From the NCBI RefSeq assembly GCF_009727055.1, contig NC_052354.1, positions 37,021,095 through 37,085,094 on the forward strand: DNA of 64,000 nucleotides, in the 5' to 3' direction. Numbering within the stretch: position 1 is the stretch's first letter; each line of letters starts with the position of its first letter. Position numbers and translations under genes: made by a program. The notes below the pieces were generated by a model, which saw nothing but the letters and a program-made list of their open reading frames with translations, had not been told where the DNA came from and did no database searches. Origin of the DNA: Benincasa hispida. Lineage: Eukaryota > Streptophyta > Magnoliopsida > Cucurbitales > Cucurbitaceae. Shown here in pieces: positions 24,547 through 36,729 of this stretch.

Positions 24547-26014
24547 TTAAGCAGCACCAGCACCTTTTCCCTTCTTTCTTTGGAGCTTCTTCATATAGAA
24601 TTCAAGCTCCTTGCCCTCTAAGATATATCTGTCAAAAAGTTGCAAAACCTCAGTAACAACATTACCCAGAAAAGCCTTCCCTACGACAATGATTGTGCTC
24701 AACCAAGAGAACATGACAGAATATAGAATCATTAACAGCTTCGCAATGCTTACCCATCTGCTCGGCCACATTGACCCGGCCTTGATGATATACATGCCAT
24801 CAAACGACCACTGCCGAATTGCTCTTCAATATGTGGGTCGAGCTTACGGTCCTGCTGACGTTTCTCTATTTTGCGCTGGACATGGTTACTCTTCTTTACC
24901 TCCTCAGTGGCAGCATCACCTTCCTATCAACCATATAAATCAACTTGTGATAACTATCAAGTGTTGTGTCCTAGTAAACTATCTGTAACGGTCAGAGTGC
25001 ACTAACTTCTAAAAGAAAACTTAATTACACATGAGAACTCAAACTGAAAATTGCATAAAACCAAATCAATCAGATCTCTCTACCTCGTCCTTCTTAGCAG
25101 ATGCCAAGGTCTTCTTCTTCCGTCCAATATCCACTCCATAATGTTGGAGATACCACTGTTTAAATGGTGCTGCATCAACTTGAACTATGGCACTCTTCAC
25201 CAATGTTTGAGTACGAACAAGCTCATTGTTAGATGCATTGTAGACCACATCAAGAATACGGGTTTTTCTAGTCACAGCCTCACTACCCCAAGAGTAGTTT
25301 CCAGTATCCAGCCTAAAAGCGCGCCACTTAACATTACCACCACGGACTCGAATCCTCCTGATTGACTTGTCACTGGATAACTTGGTGTTGGCAGGTTGCC
25401 GTCCGAGCTCATACCTTCACAAACAATGAGAAAAGAAACAACAGCAGATGAAAGTTGCATCTCGAATTAAACAAAAAAAAAAATCATTTGTTATCGTTAC
25501 AGAAAAGTAAACAAAAATCCATTTGAAGGAATCAGAGCAATAATGCAGATTAATAAAGCATAAACAACCGATGAGAGAAGATCAGATGGCTAATGCAGAT
25601 TATTCAATTCAATCAAATCTATATTGGGGAAGAAAACAGAAGGCAAATCCTTGCCACCAACTACAACAATCATCCACAACAAAGCAAAAAATTCAGCCTA
25701 ACCTACAAAATTACAGATTCCTACTGATATCAGGCAAAGAACGAAAATAGAAACTTTTCAATGGAACTCTTAGCAGTTAATGTAAGGAAATGGAAACAAA
25801 AACTGATTGTTCAAAATATACTCAGCGAAACATAAGAAGAGGTAGTTACTTTCGCTTCTTCCTCCATGCCTTCTTCTTACCACCAGTGGCACGCCTCTTA
25901 TGCATAGAATCACGAGAAATACCTATCAAAAAAGTCCTCTTGGATTAACAAAAAGAAAACCCATACAGAATTTAGATATGTTAAAGATCTGGAAAATCTA
26001 TCTGGCATACCCAT
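24547..26014 (-). CDS. RPS8: 40S ribosomal protein S8 (eS8)
   Basis: Five coding exons with GT-AG borders on the minus strand: 26014-26011 (only ATGG), 25922-25850, 25414-25084, 24923-24754 and 24628-24547. The protein begins [16 protein letters not shown] and ends with [14 protein letters not shown] and a TAA at 24549-24547. Family hallmarks seen: [31 protein letters not shown], the [16 protein letters not shown] block, [28 protein letters not shown] and [20 protein letters not shown]. Total length, about 220 residues, fits eukaryotic eS8, a component of the small ribosomal subunit in the cytosol. All frames are open and junction phases agree, so the copy looks functional. Confidence 0.95.
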
Positions 26015-26965
26015 CTTGGTGCGACAAGAGCCCTTGGAGTGAAGACGAGTCTAGGGTTCCTGAAAAAAAAAATTAAACAGCACTCAAAACCCTATAACTG
26101 TGGAAAACCTAAATAAGACAAGTTAAGATTTGAGAACAAAAGAAGATTTCCTACAGAACTCATCATTTTCTTTTATAATCCTTACTTTGCCATAATGATG
26201 ATGCAGTAGAAATGAAGGCTGAACAAGGGTTACTTTCATTTGGATGTATGAACCAACATTTTTATAACAAACCAATTGCAAACCCAACCGTTGGCTAAAA
26301 TAAAAATATTTCGGAAAACAAATAAGAAGAATAGTATTTTCAAACCAAATTAAGTTTCTTAAAGTTCCAAATATCGCAATCATCACAAAGTAATAATAAC
26401 TACTACAAAACCTCGGAAGATGTTTCTTAAACTTCATTAAAGCTAACAACCATCAATATCACAAGTTAACTCCGATCCATTCGAACAAAAGCTTACAATA
26501 AGTTAACCAGATCTCTGAAAAATTGATAGCCAAAACTACAGTCTAAAAGCTGATAATCAATGACCAAAAAGTGAAGATTTTGCTAAGAGAAGATACAGAA
26601 TATCAAAAGATAAGGAAGAATTGAAACAGACATTAACCACAACCACCAAATAATCGCAAATGTACATCAATAATAAACCAAACTGCGAGAATAACCATCA
26701 AATCACCATGATCAGAAAGAGAACACTCATTACTAATTACGATTCAATATTTAACATTCAAACATAATTATGGAACTATGAGGATGGGGAGTGAGCAAAA
26801 TAAAACAAACAAACATTCAATCAAGACTGCAACAATGGTAAAACCCTAAAAAATCTTGATGGGAACGAAACGCATTGAATGAGGAACGAACCTTGAACGA
26901 TGGAGAGAAGTCGAGAGAGAGATTCCAAGGAGAGTGAGGGGTTTTTGATGCGGCGAGGGTTAGGT
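26015..26965 (-). other. RPS8 5' UTR and leader intron
   Basis: On the minus strand a pyrimidine tract ending in cag at 26061-26060 precedes GAACCCTAGACTCG, and the first leader exon ends ATCGTTCAAG with donor GTTCGT at 26891. This implies a leader intron of about 830 bp (26060-26891) and a first exon of about 60-70 nt with CT-rich sequence. Inferred from splice motifs only. Confidence 0.65.
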
Positions 26966-27062
26966 TTAACATGCTTTCAGTTTGTTTCACTGATTTTTTA
27001 ATGGGCTGGACCGAAGGTCTTGTCTAGTTTTATCTTGATTTTGGGCCGTCTCGTTGGGCCTT
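26955..27062 (-). promoter_or_regulatory. RPS8 promoter with site II elements
   Basis: TGGGCC occurs at 27042-27047 and 27055-27060 and TGGGCT at 27002-27007 (plus strand). These are site II motifs known to drive plant ribosomal-protein genes in dividing cells. An imperfect telo-box-like stretch (aaacctaaccct on the minus strand) lies near 26960-26972, close to the inferred start of transcription. Two TGGGCT/GGGCT-like copies occur just upstream near 27105. Confidence 0.6.
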
Positions 27063-28255
27063 AATCTAAACTTTTCAAAGTCATATCAAATTGAGTTATA
27101 AATTGGGCTGAGAAGTGGAAAGTTTAAGAAATTTCTACTTAAAAGCCTTAAAAATGGGTTCATATTATGTTAATGTCTTGAATATTTTATTTTTGATATA
27201 TAAAAAAAAAATATTGTTCTTCCTATTTTTATTAATATTAGTGGCTATTTGCAATTTAGCCATCACCTATATTATATATATATAATTCTTCCCCTCATGC
27301 ACATGCATATTCTCTTTTCCCCTGCATATTCTCTCTCCCATCTCCCCCTATTTTCTTCTTCCGACAATGTAAGTAATAGGCGAAAGACAAGTGGCGTAGG
27401 GCGATTCGGTGATGGAGCGAGTATGGGACGACAAGAACGACGATGGCAGACTCAAGACAGACGAATGATAATGACAGATTCGGAGCAAACAAATGACGAC
27501 GGTGGACTCGAAGCAAATAAACGGTGGACTCGGAGCAAACAAACGCAGACCCGATTCAACTTTTAGTTCTATTTTTTTTCTTTTTATATATATATATATA
27601 TGTACTTTTTTTTAGCTTCTGTAGGAAGTTTAATATATAATGTGGTATATGCATTCATTTATTTGATATAAATGAGAGTATTTTTTTTTTTAGATTTCAT
27701 ATATTATGATATATATATATATTGTGATGTAATTGAAATTTATGAAGATTTATATAGTGTGGTATATTTTATATATTAGTTTATACTGTGATTTATATCA
27801 AACACTCTGATTTATAAACTGTAGTATCTTTCATATATTGGTTAGAATATTTTTAAATACCTAACAAAATGTTCTAAGGTATATTTAAAATAACCATGAA
27901 TCCATAAAAAATGTTCTAAGATACATTTAATATAACCATTAATCTACCAAAAAAAACCAATAAGTTGATATGTGAAAACTAACGTAAATAGAAAAGAAAA
28001 TTTTATTAAATGCATTTGTTTCCAAATTGGAAAATGAAAAAAAATATATAGTAAATGTATTTTCTCTCTCCAATTCATAAATGGAAAAAATTATATTAAA
28101 TGCATTTTCTCTCTAATAAATGTATCTTCCCTCCCCATCATTAAAGTAGGTTTGGAAGTAGGAAAAAGTATATAAAAATTGGATATAAAAAAATGAAAAA
28201 TGGTATAATTGTCCAAAATTAACCCTAAAAGTCATCTTTGAAAAAAAAATTTATG
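27063..28255. other. Spacer between RPS8 promoter and hAT pseudogene
   Basis: Holds TA microsatellites (about 27275-27290 and 27585-27602) and a near-duplicate block (aaatgttctaaggtatattt and aaatgttctaagatacattt, 27868-27948). It may include the untranslated 5' end of the hAT element, but no terminal inverted repeat was identified. Confidence 0.4.
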
Positions 28256-29078
28256 AAGAGGAAAGAATTAAAACAATGAGGTTTTTGAAAAACAATAGAA
28301 GTAGGGTTGCTCTTGCTACGGACATGTGGACCGCGAATAGCCAGTAGAAAGTATACATCGCAATCACTGCATATTTTATTGATGATTCATAGGTCCTGTA
28401 AAATAGACTTTTGAGGTAATTTAAATATTTTTATGTTATTATGTATTTTTGGTTTCACACATAGTTTTCATTTTAACATAGCATTATATAATACTAGGTT
28501 TGTACATGTGCCACATCCACATATTAGACAGTTACTTTCTGAAGCATTAATGAAATGTGTATTCAATTGGAATATAAATTGTAAATTATCCACTTTAACA
28601 GTAGATAATTGTTCAATAAATGATGCAATGATTGACATTTTGTTAAGGAAGTTAGATTTAAGGACACTATGATTGCATGAAAGTTTGTTTCATATTCGTT
28701 GTTGTGCCTATTTTGAATTTGATAGTGAAAGATGGTTTGGCTGTAATTTCAGATGGTACAGAGAAGACTAGAGGTACTGTTCATTTATGGACTTTTTCTG
28801 CAAAAAGGAAGGAAAATTTTGAAAAAGAAGTTCGTCAATTACAAATTCCATACACTAAAAAACTAGTCTCGATTGTGTTACAAGATGGAATTCAATATTT
28901 GTGATGCTCAAAACCGCTTTGGAATACAAGGATATTTTTCCCTGTCTAAAACAACGTGAACCACTATACACTTGTCTTCCTCAGAGACTAATTGGAATTT
29001 TGCACAAAAAAAAAAAAAAAATGTGTGATAGATTAGAACCCTTTTACTTGATGACTGAGCTATTTTTCGGGTCAAGTT

Positions 29079-30004
29079 TGTTGGGTTGTACAAGCATGCT
29101 TAAAAATTGTTTTTCACATACAAGGGTTCCAATTCATTACCTTTGAAGAATTCCACCTTAATCCTTCTGCTCTCCATGAATTTGACCTTCAAATTTACAG
29201 TTGACCATCAAGAGAATCTTCTCTACTATTCTTAGTTTTGGATTTGAGTTTTGGAACTCTGAATTAAGTGGGAATTGGAAGTAGTTTGAGAGGGTTTGAG
29301 GGCTCAAAGAAATTTTTAGAAATTTCCAAAATTTCATAATTTCATTTACTTCAATTTTAGAAATTGAAGTATTTATTCAATATAAACATGCAAGGACTAT
29401 TCTTTCAGCCATTTGACACTTCAAATGGCATTAGAGTAAGTGGGCTAGGTGTTGATTTAGGGAAAAATCCACTAAAAGTCTAAAACTTGGATAAATCCAC
29501 TAAAACCCATTTTCAAACTTAATTTAATTTAGTTGTAACTTAATTAAATTAAACAAAAAATTCAAAATTTAATTTGAAACCGATTTAATTTAAATAATTA
29601 AATAAAAAATTTAATTAATTAATTAATAATTTAATATCAAATATTAAATTAATACAACACCTAGTTGAAACATGAATCTCTATTTATATAATCAATATTT
29701 AAATCAAAATTTAAATATATCGAACTCTCCATTACATTTAATTTCAACAAAAATAAACATTTAATTATTTTAAATATAAATGTGTAAACCCACTTCAAAA
29801 GAAGATTCTCTTAGTGGTCTACTGTAAATTTGAAGGTCAAATTCATGGAGAGCAGAAGGATTAAAGTGGAATTCTTCAAAGGTAATGAACTAGAACCCTT
29901 GTATGTGAAAAATTATTTTTAAGCATGCTTGTAACTCGAATTAACTGTAATTAGAGTGCTTAATGATTTTGTTTGCTTCCGCCTTATACATGTTTACTCC
30001 ATCA
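29079..30004 (+). mobile_element. 926-bp LTR-derived insertion inside hAT
   Basis: Starts TGTTGGGTTGTA, ends TTTACTCCATCA, and is flanked by perfect 5-bp AAGTT at 29074-29078 and 30005-30009. The hAT reading frame continues across the target site (GSS before, YPTSN after), which confirms the borders. The ends match those of the solo LTR at 9860-11804, but the interior is shorter and rearranged. It carries no coding sequence. Confidence 0.9.
29089..29942. repeat. Internal inverted repeat, arms of about 135 bp
   Basis: Left arm 29089-29224 (acaagcatgctt ... agagaatcttct) is nearly the exact complement of 29810-29942 (agaagattctct ... aagcatgcttgt). By eye only about 10-12 differences. The loop of about 585 bp is very AT-rich. 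The left arm appears to be a reversed copy of the LTR 3' portion. Confidence 0.85.
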
Positions 30005-30659
30005 AAGTTATCCAACCTCCAATGTCTTTTTTTGAAGAAGTTTGTGAAATTAGGTTGGACTTTATAAGTGGCTTAATTCTGATGTTAAGGAGATACAGGT
30101 AATGGCATCAAGAATGATTACTAAGCTTGAAAAATATTGAAGTGTGATTCATGGTGTGTCGGCAATAGCCACAGTATTAGATCCTAGGTTTAAGATGATA
30201 TTTATCCAACTTTATTTTTCTCAAATCTACAAATCTCAGCATAATGTTGAAATTAAATGTAGTAGAAATTTGTGTTGTGATTTGATAAAGTTTTATAGTT
30301 CAAATTCAAGAATAGTAGAAGAACCTCAATGTTCTACATCTACAATTAGTACTTCTTCGACTTCAAGGCAAGATGAAAGTAGTAGTTCAACTTCTCTTGT
30401 TAATAGGAAATATCGATATCTCAAGTTTGAAGACTTTGTTAATAATGTGAAAAATGATGTTGACAATGTCAAATCAGAGTTGGATCATTATTTGGATGAA
30501 TCTCTTCTATCACGGTTGGATAACTTTGACATTTTACAATGGTGGAAGTTGAATGGAGTAAAGTATCCTATTTTGTATCAAATTGCAAAACATGTTCTAG
30601 TTGTTCACGTCACTATTGTTGCTTCTGAATCTGCATTTAGTATTGGTAGTAGACATGTA

Positions 30660-32934
30660 GGTCCATATTGTCAGACCTCCTCCCATACCCCTTTCTATCT
30701 TAGGCGAATATGTGAACACAACTGATGCCAACCCTTTTATGACACCAACTGCCCATCCTTGTCCCTCAACCAGTTCAACAAAATCCGAAGCACCTGATAA
30801 GCAATTATAAACATTTATCTCCTCAGAGAAACTAGCCAAAACGATTTAAATAGATGCCAAACTCGTACATACAAATAGTAACATGCTCATACACAGGTTG
30901 TGGTCCCATTTCAAAACCAAACTAGGTCCCTAATATGTACGTGAAGAACAACTGTTAACAAAACAACTTAACAACCTAAACTTCACTTCGCCTACACCCT
31001 TGTACTTTGAGTGGCAGACTAGCAGGATAGGTATCCTCTAGTGTGTTGACCACTACCTGGGAAGAATAAAACATTGGAAAGAGTGAGCTACTAGCCCAGT
31101 GAGTAACTACCTTACAACATGCTTATTGAGTATCAAATAAACATCAACTTCCTTAAAAGCTTCAGGGTTTAAATAAATTATACTCATATATATTAAAACA
31201 TATAAAACATTCAAACCCTGAAAACTCAAACATCAACATTTTCATTGGAAATCCTCATCATTCACCCTTAGTTGAGAGAGATCCCTTTTGCTCGATCCCT
31301 CAATGTCGATCCTTAGATGATGTAAAGTAATCTCGATACAATTAGCATTGATAGTATAGTACCCACACACATGGTAATGTCCTGAATACCATCATACCTT
31401 AGGTATCAGGGGACCCAGATACTTTCATACCTTCAGTATCAGGTTTTCTCATTATATCATCATCACTCTTCTTTTGGATAAGAAAACTCAACCTTTGAAA
31501 CATTAAACATTCCGATAAAACAACTCTTAAATGCATTTACCACGAAAGATTAACATAAGTTATGGAATGCCAGTTAACACATGCTTCATAAATCTCAATG
31601 CTCAGAAAAGATTGGACTATGCGTCCACACATCAACCTTCATAATAAAGCATGCATCAAAATAGTGCTTAAGAAAATCATGTTTTACTTAGAAATCTCAC
31701 TGCAAAGCTGAAAGCTCATGTGTGGTACATTGTTAGAAAATATCTTGAAGACTGGCTCAATAATAAATCATGCATTGAAAACACATAAGAGAAAATATTC
31801 ATAAACTTTATCATTCATTATCTTAGGCTACTTACTCAGAGGATGATAGGCTTCTCCTATTTGCATTTTCCATGTAACATTAGTAAATACCCTTGGTTAA
31901 AACTACTAGCTCCCTCTTGAGCTTAACTTACACATTTAAGTTTAACATCACCCTTAGATAATCCTCACAAATTTCACCGCATATTATACTTCTTCACATA
32001 GTATACTTCATCCACGATATTTAGACAATGCACTCACAACGCTCACTTAGGCTCTAGGACATGCCCATAGTGCCAATGTGTTAAGTGTTTGCTAACGCTC
32101 CCTTTAGCGCCCCCGACCGATGTCCTCTTTTCCCTCACAACCTTATGCTCACCTTGCAAGCACACACCACAACCATCATTTGTACTCAACCGTGCACAGC
32201 TGCACCCATTAGCTACGTGTTTATCCCTTAAATGCAACTGGCTACTTGTTTAAACATCAAAAATCCATATTCAACTTCTAGCCTTAATAACTTAAATTCC
32301 AGACATTATCTCATAGAATTTCCTCCTAAGAACTTGTTTATAAATATCTTACTTTTTTACCTTAAAATTTGAGCCTCTGATTCCTCCTATCAAGCTCAAA
32401 ATTTCTCAATTTTATTCACCTGCCCGAGAAATCCGGAAGCTTGTAGCACTTAGGAAAATCTTCAAGCTTCAACTCGAATTCATGGGAAATTCTTCTTGGC
32501 AGCCCCAGTTCGTCTTCAACACTGATCAAACCTTAAATTGGCTGCAACCTTCCTCCTTTAGCACGAGTGAAAATGCCAAACCAATCTCTCCTACTTGACT
32601 TCCTTTTTATACTAGTGCAAGCATGTTCAGATAGCTTATTAGGGTGACAACTAGGCCACTAAGTTTTGCTTAGGGCCCTAAACACGCCACCTATCCACTA
32701 GTCTTGGTAATTAAGCTGAACACCTCTACCATATTTCAACACATCAGTTGTCTATCAACCGCATAGATTGGTACTTATCGCATAGGCCTGCTAACACATA
32801 AGCTGGTATTCGCCACATAGGCCTCTCTCTCTTGGCCATCGCCTCACAAGCCTGCGCCTAGGCCTTTGATCATCTATCAACCTACCCTCTTTGCCCCTCG
32901 GTCAGTGCATACCCTGCGCCTTGTGGCCTACCTA
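30660..32934 (-). mobile_element. Family B LTR-like repeat, minus copy
   Basis: From about 30880 to 32934 this is a reversed, diverged copy of 36900-38935. Matching landmarks: gtcaagtagaagagcttgg (right) against its complement near 32585; the TATA box tagtataaaa (right 37258, left complement near 32610); gaccacagtctgtgta against acacaggttgtggtc at 30892. The part 30660-30880 has no partner at the right copy and may be internal retroelement sequence; its minus strand contains a purine tract GGTATGGGAGGAGG near 30680. No protein domain was recognised. Confidence 0.65.
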
Positions 32935-33434
32935 TGTTGGGATTGGTGTCCTAAATCTCTTTATAATCTCGTAGTTTGTAAACTTTATATAAACATATTG
33001 TTGTTAATATAATAAGTGTTATTTTATCAGCATATACTCAATCTAATAAACTAAAATCCAAGATTATTTCATGTAATTTAAACAAGCATGTAGACACATA
33101 CAAGTGAATCTTGTTTAAATAATAACCTAAATGGTCTGTAGTAGATGGATAAAGTTGGGTACCTTATCTTGGTGACACTACGGATACAACCCGCTTTGTA
33201 GGTGTTAGAAGTGTTATAAAGTGCTACAAATGATCTGATCCTGATCATTCATGTAAAGACATGTGAACGGAGGTATCCTATACAAAGAGTTTGTATAAAA
33301 CCGGACCACGAAATAATTAGTCTCTTTATATAACATCGTTAATAATAGAGACTTACATTTCACTAGGATGACCATAGGTGACATGACTTGAATCCTGAGT
33401 GAGTTGTGAACTCCTGCCCATGAAGGCGGTCCTT
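32935..33434 (+). mobile_element. Family A LTR 5' fragment, plus copy
   Basis: Begins TGTTGGGATTGGTGTCC and runs about 500 bp to GGCGGTCCTT, where homology to the other A copies stops. It is an inverted partner of 34444-34943 and related to 47107-48952 and 9860-11804. No target duplication across the pair 32935/34943 (accta against ttttt). Confidence 0.75.
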
Positions 33435-33444
33435 AGACAGAGGA

Positions 33445-33850
33445 TAGGACATTTCGTTAGACGACACGCTCGATTTCCCTCGAGAACTGATCCCACCTAA
33501 ACCCTATGCATTCCATGCGTCGAGCTTGCTTGATTTTAAATATTGATAATATTCAATATAAACGAACAAATCAAACAATTGCATCATTCATACTTCATTG
33601 CATCAGACATGAATTCAATTTCAATCACATCTAAGTTAAGAAGTCAAAAATCAGAAATTCAAATAAATAATAATCAAATAAATAAAATCAAGAAGTTAAC
33701 TAGGAAAGCATCATAAAGTGAAAGAAGACATCCTTGGAAAATTTGGAGTGAAGTCGCCACAGGGATTCTTCAGCATAGGCGATCAAGCTTGCTTGCCTAG
33801 GTCAATGGATTCCTTGTCACGATCCATAGAGCATCCGTAATATGGCTTCA
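33445..33850 (-). mobile_element. Athila/Tat-like non-coding segment
   Basis: Minus-strand continuation beyond the integrase end; includes the phrase SIDLGKQA-like near 33800 typical of Tat/Athila 3' regions. Otherwise AT-rich with no gene. Confidence 0.4.
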
Positions 33851-34412
33851 CTTTCTAGCCATTGACCTTGAAGACATTACTACCATCTTCAGTCATTAAT
33901 TCCACAACTCCATAGGAGAATACTTCACGCATAATGGATGGGCTGGACCACCTTATCTTAAGTTTACCTGGGAAAAAACGTCCGAGAGTTAAAAAGTAAC
34001 ACTTGTTGAGCCAATAGCTAGATGTTTCTTACAAATCCTCTTGTCATGCCACTGTTTAGTCCATTCCTTGTAAAGCTTTGCATTCTCATATGCGGCGAAT
34101 CGTCATTCTACCAATTTGTTAAATTGAAGTTTCCAAGCCTTTTCTACTCTTGCTAAATCCAGATTCAACTTCTTTAGGGTCCATTGAGCCTTATGCTCTA
34201 GTTCCAATGGAAGATGGAATGCCTTCCCAAATACCAATGCATAGAGAGACATGTCGATAGGGGTCTTATATGCGGTTCTGTAGGCCTAGAGAGCCTTATT
34301 TAATTTATGCATCCAATTTTTTCTAGAGGTGTTTACCACTTTTTCCAATATGGACTTTATCTCTTTGTTGAAAACTTTTACTTGATTGTTTGTCTATGGA
34401 TGGTATGTGGTC
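33850..34412 (-). pseudogene. Ty3/gypsy (Athila/Tat) integrase C-terminal part
   Basis: Minus-strand peptides in order: TTYHP near 34410, VKVFNKEIKSILEKVVNTS near 34380, [20 protein letters not shown] near 34285, [15 protein letters not shown] near 34225, [19 protein letters not shown] near 34160, YENAKLYKEWTKQWHD near 34100, then VFSYGVVELMTEDGSNVFKV near 33930. These are the conserved end of the retroviral-type integrase core and C-terminal domain of Athila/Tat elements. In-frame stops (for example after TYHP and in the middle) show it is dead. Gag, protease, RT and most of integrase are absent. Confidence 0.88.
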
Positions 34413-34443
34413 ACGACCTAGTGTTTCACATTAAATTTTGTGA

Positions 34444-34943
34444 AAGGACCGCCCTTATAGACAGAAGTTCCCAACTCACTCAGGATTCAGGTCATGTCAC
34501 CTATGGTCATCCTAGTGAAATGTAAGCCTCAATTATCAACGACATTATATAAAGAGACTAATCATGTCGTGGTCCAGTCTTATACAAACTCTTTGTATAG
34601 GATACCCTCGCTTGCGTATCTCCACATGAATGATCAGGATCAGATGATTTGTAGCACTTTACAACACTTGTAACATTTACAAAGTGGGCCGTATCCATAG
34701 TGTCACAAGGATAAGGTATCCCACCTTTATCCATATACTACAGACCATTTAGGTTATCACTTAAGACACAATCCACTTGTATGTCTTCACATACATGCTT
34801 AAGTTACATAAAATAACCTCGGATCTTAGTTTATTGGATTAAGTAAATGCTTATAAAATAACAATTATTTTATTAATAACAATATGTTTACAGAGTTTAC
34901 AAACTACGAGACTACCAAGAGATTTAGAACACCATTCCCAACA
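34444..34943 (-). mobile_element. Family A LTR 5' fragment, minus copy
   Basis: The complement begins TGTTGGGAATGGTGTTC at 34943 and runs to GGGCGGTCCTTT near 34444. It is truncated at the same motif as the plus copy at 33434. Similarity between the two arms is high by eye over the whole 500 bp. Confidence 0.75.
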
Positions 34944-34949
34944 TTTTTG

Positions 34950-36725
34950 TGCGTTGACAAATTAGCAACTGTGATGATATCTATATCGATTCACTAAGTC
35001 CACTCACTAAGAGGCGCTTACCTCTCTTGGCCTTAGTAGCTTCTTCATCGTTTGATAGTCTTAATTTTTACGCGTAGAAGCCTCTGCTCAAACCTCTTTT
35101 TCAAAATTTTCAAATAATTTTGTTTTCAATTTTCTTTTAAGCAATGAGGACCTTGCCACACTAAGAAATTTGGGGGTGGAAGAAGTCTGAGCAGATGCGT
35201 TTAACTTACACATTGCGATTACATACACCATTTTACTTTCATAAAAAAAAAACCAATAATGAACTCCGCTGTCAACGCAAGGGAAAACCCCAACCTGATA
35301 AGAGTTAAGTTGTGAAAGGAACTTGCTCATAGTTGGATACTTCACATGACATCCGTGCAGGTAAGCTAAAACAAAGGTAGGTAACCAGGATAAGCATAAT
35401 GTAAGTAGCATTTACACAACTCCAATGTCTGGCAAAAATTAAACTTAGCTAAGATAAGAGTTCAATTGAACTTGACATACAACCATAGTTGGATGTTCGC
35501 ATGACACCAGTAGGGGCGAAGCCAAAGCGAAGGGTGTAACCAAGTTCAACACCTTACTATAATCTGAATAAGTAACCATAAAGTGTTAAAACTACTTTTC
35601 TATTTAAAAAAAAAAATGCATTACAAAAGAAAAAGGGGATACAAAAATGTTCAAAATGAGAAAAAAGGTTTTTGAGCGAATGTTTGTCGAATTGAAATTA
35701 AGAAAATATTTCTTTAAAGAAGTAAACGGTCCCAAGAGAATAGTGTGGCTTGAGAAAGGAGTGCAAGTGAGAAGCATTCTGAGAAGCTAGTCAGCGTTGT
35801 TTAGAGGTGTAGAATAAGTTTGAATTTCCTTAGTATAAGATATGCTTGAGGACAAGCATTATTCTAAATTTAGAGGTGTGATAACTTGTAGAAATACAAG
35901 TTATTGTAGCATTTTTTCTTAAAATAATGAGGTTAGATAAATAAAATATACGTTAATAATACTAGGAATTCATGCTTAAAAATATACTTGCGCTGAAGCA
36001 CGTTTAAAACCACTGTTGACTGCATACCATGAGTTAATCTACGGTGAAGTGCTATATTTTGCAGTTGGTCATAGAAACTGTCCACATGCACCGAGTTCGC
36101 ACCCAAGGAAGAAGCGGTTGATCGCATGCCTTGGGATCTCTGATGTAATCCCAATGGAAATTTTGCCACAACTCAGAATGATGACCATGATAGCAACACT
36201 GACATTCTCACCTACCTAGTTAGGATAGTGACCAACCATTGTAGGATCTCCACAGTCGTCAGTGAGTGGCTCTATAAATAGAGCCTTGACGCCAATGTTA
36301 AAGGATCCAGATTTTTGTCTGAGAATTATGTGATCACTAGCAAGAGCATAATCAAGAATCTCTCTGAGAGTCTTTTACTTCCAAAAATCACCTCCGACTT
36401 ACCACCAGAACTTCATCGAAGAATGAGCTTGAGAGGGCCTTCTTCACTCCATTATACCAATTTTTCACTAGCAACCTTAACACTACATCTGTTTGATGCA
36501 AGAGATTGCTGAGAACTGGCCTATCATCATTTTCTTCTTATCTTTACTGTTGTATTGCATTGTGAACTTAAGAAATTAATCATTTTGTAAACAACACTTT
36601 TATTTCTATCTATATATGATCATGTCTTGTAAACCTTAGATCCTATTTTACTATGTAAGTATGTTTAAGTTAATGTATTGATGTATGGTTAAATTCCACT
36701 ATATGTATGTTGTTTGTATGAAGGG
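34950..36725 (+). mobile_element. Tat/Athila 3' internal region and 3' LTR remnant
   Basis: gcaatgaggaccttgccaca and aatttgggggtgg at 35140-35180, and gcttgaggacaagcatt followed by aaatttagaggtg at 35845-35878, are the conserved non-coding blocks and polypurine tract of Athila/Tat elements. The LTR starts TGATAACTTGTAGAAATAC at 35879. The end of this LTR was not found before family B sequence begins near 36730. No coding gene remains. Confidence 0.6.
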
Positions 36726-36729
36726 CTTA

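Larger units (their letters stand above)
28260..30655 (+). pseudogene. hAT transposase (RICESLEEPER type), interrupted
   Basis: In order: RVALATDMWTAN near 28305, AITAYFIDDS near 28358, FVHVPHPHIRQLLSEAL near 28500, LTVDNCSINDAM near 28594, then LNLIVKDGLAVISDGTEKTR near 28707, KICDRLEPFYLMTELFFGSS-type segment near 29022-29077. After the insert come FFEEVCEIRL near 30028, VSAIATVLDPRFKM near 30156, and the dimerisation domain with DILQWWKLNGVKYPILYQIA near 30528 and TIVASESAFSIGSR near 30614. These are the ribonuclease-H-like core and hAT C-terminal dimerisation motifs. Stops and frameshifts near 28345, 28670, 28905 and 30095 inactivate it. A BED zinc finger was not found. The 3' end stops abruptly near 30655, where retroelement sequence begins. 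Confidence 0.88.

Noticed and set aside
24021..25460. Several open frames on both strands across 24.0-25.5 kb
   Set aside because: They are shadows of, or read antisense to, the RPS8 exons and introns; the spliced RPS8 model explains the region.
27249..27566. 105-codon open frame with Arg/Thr/Gln-rich end
   Set aside because: Low-complexity, starts in a TA microsatellite, overlapping frames on both strands; no homology recognised.
32935..34943. A+/A- pair as one foldback transposon
   Set aside because: No target duplication (accta against ttttt) and the middle is Athila/Tat sequence; a single insertion is not supported, though one rearrangement event remains possible.
36016..36512. Two short plus-strand open frames
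   Set aside because: They fall in the Tat/Athila LTR; no domain or codon signal.
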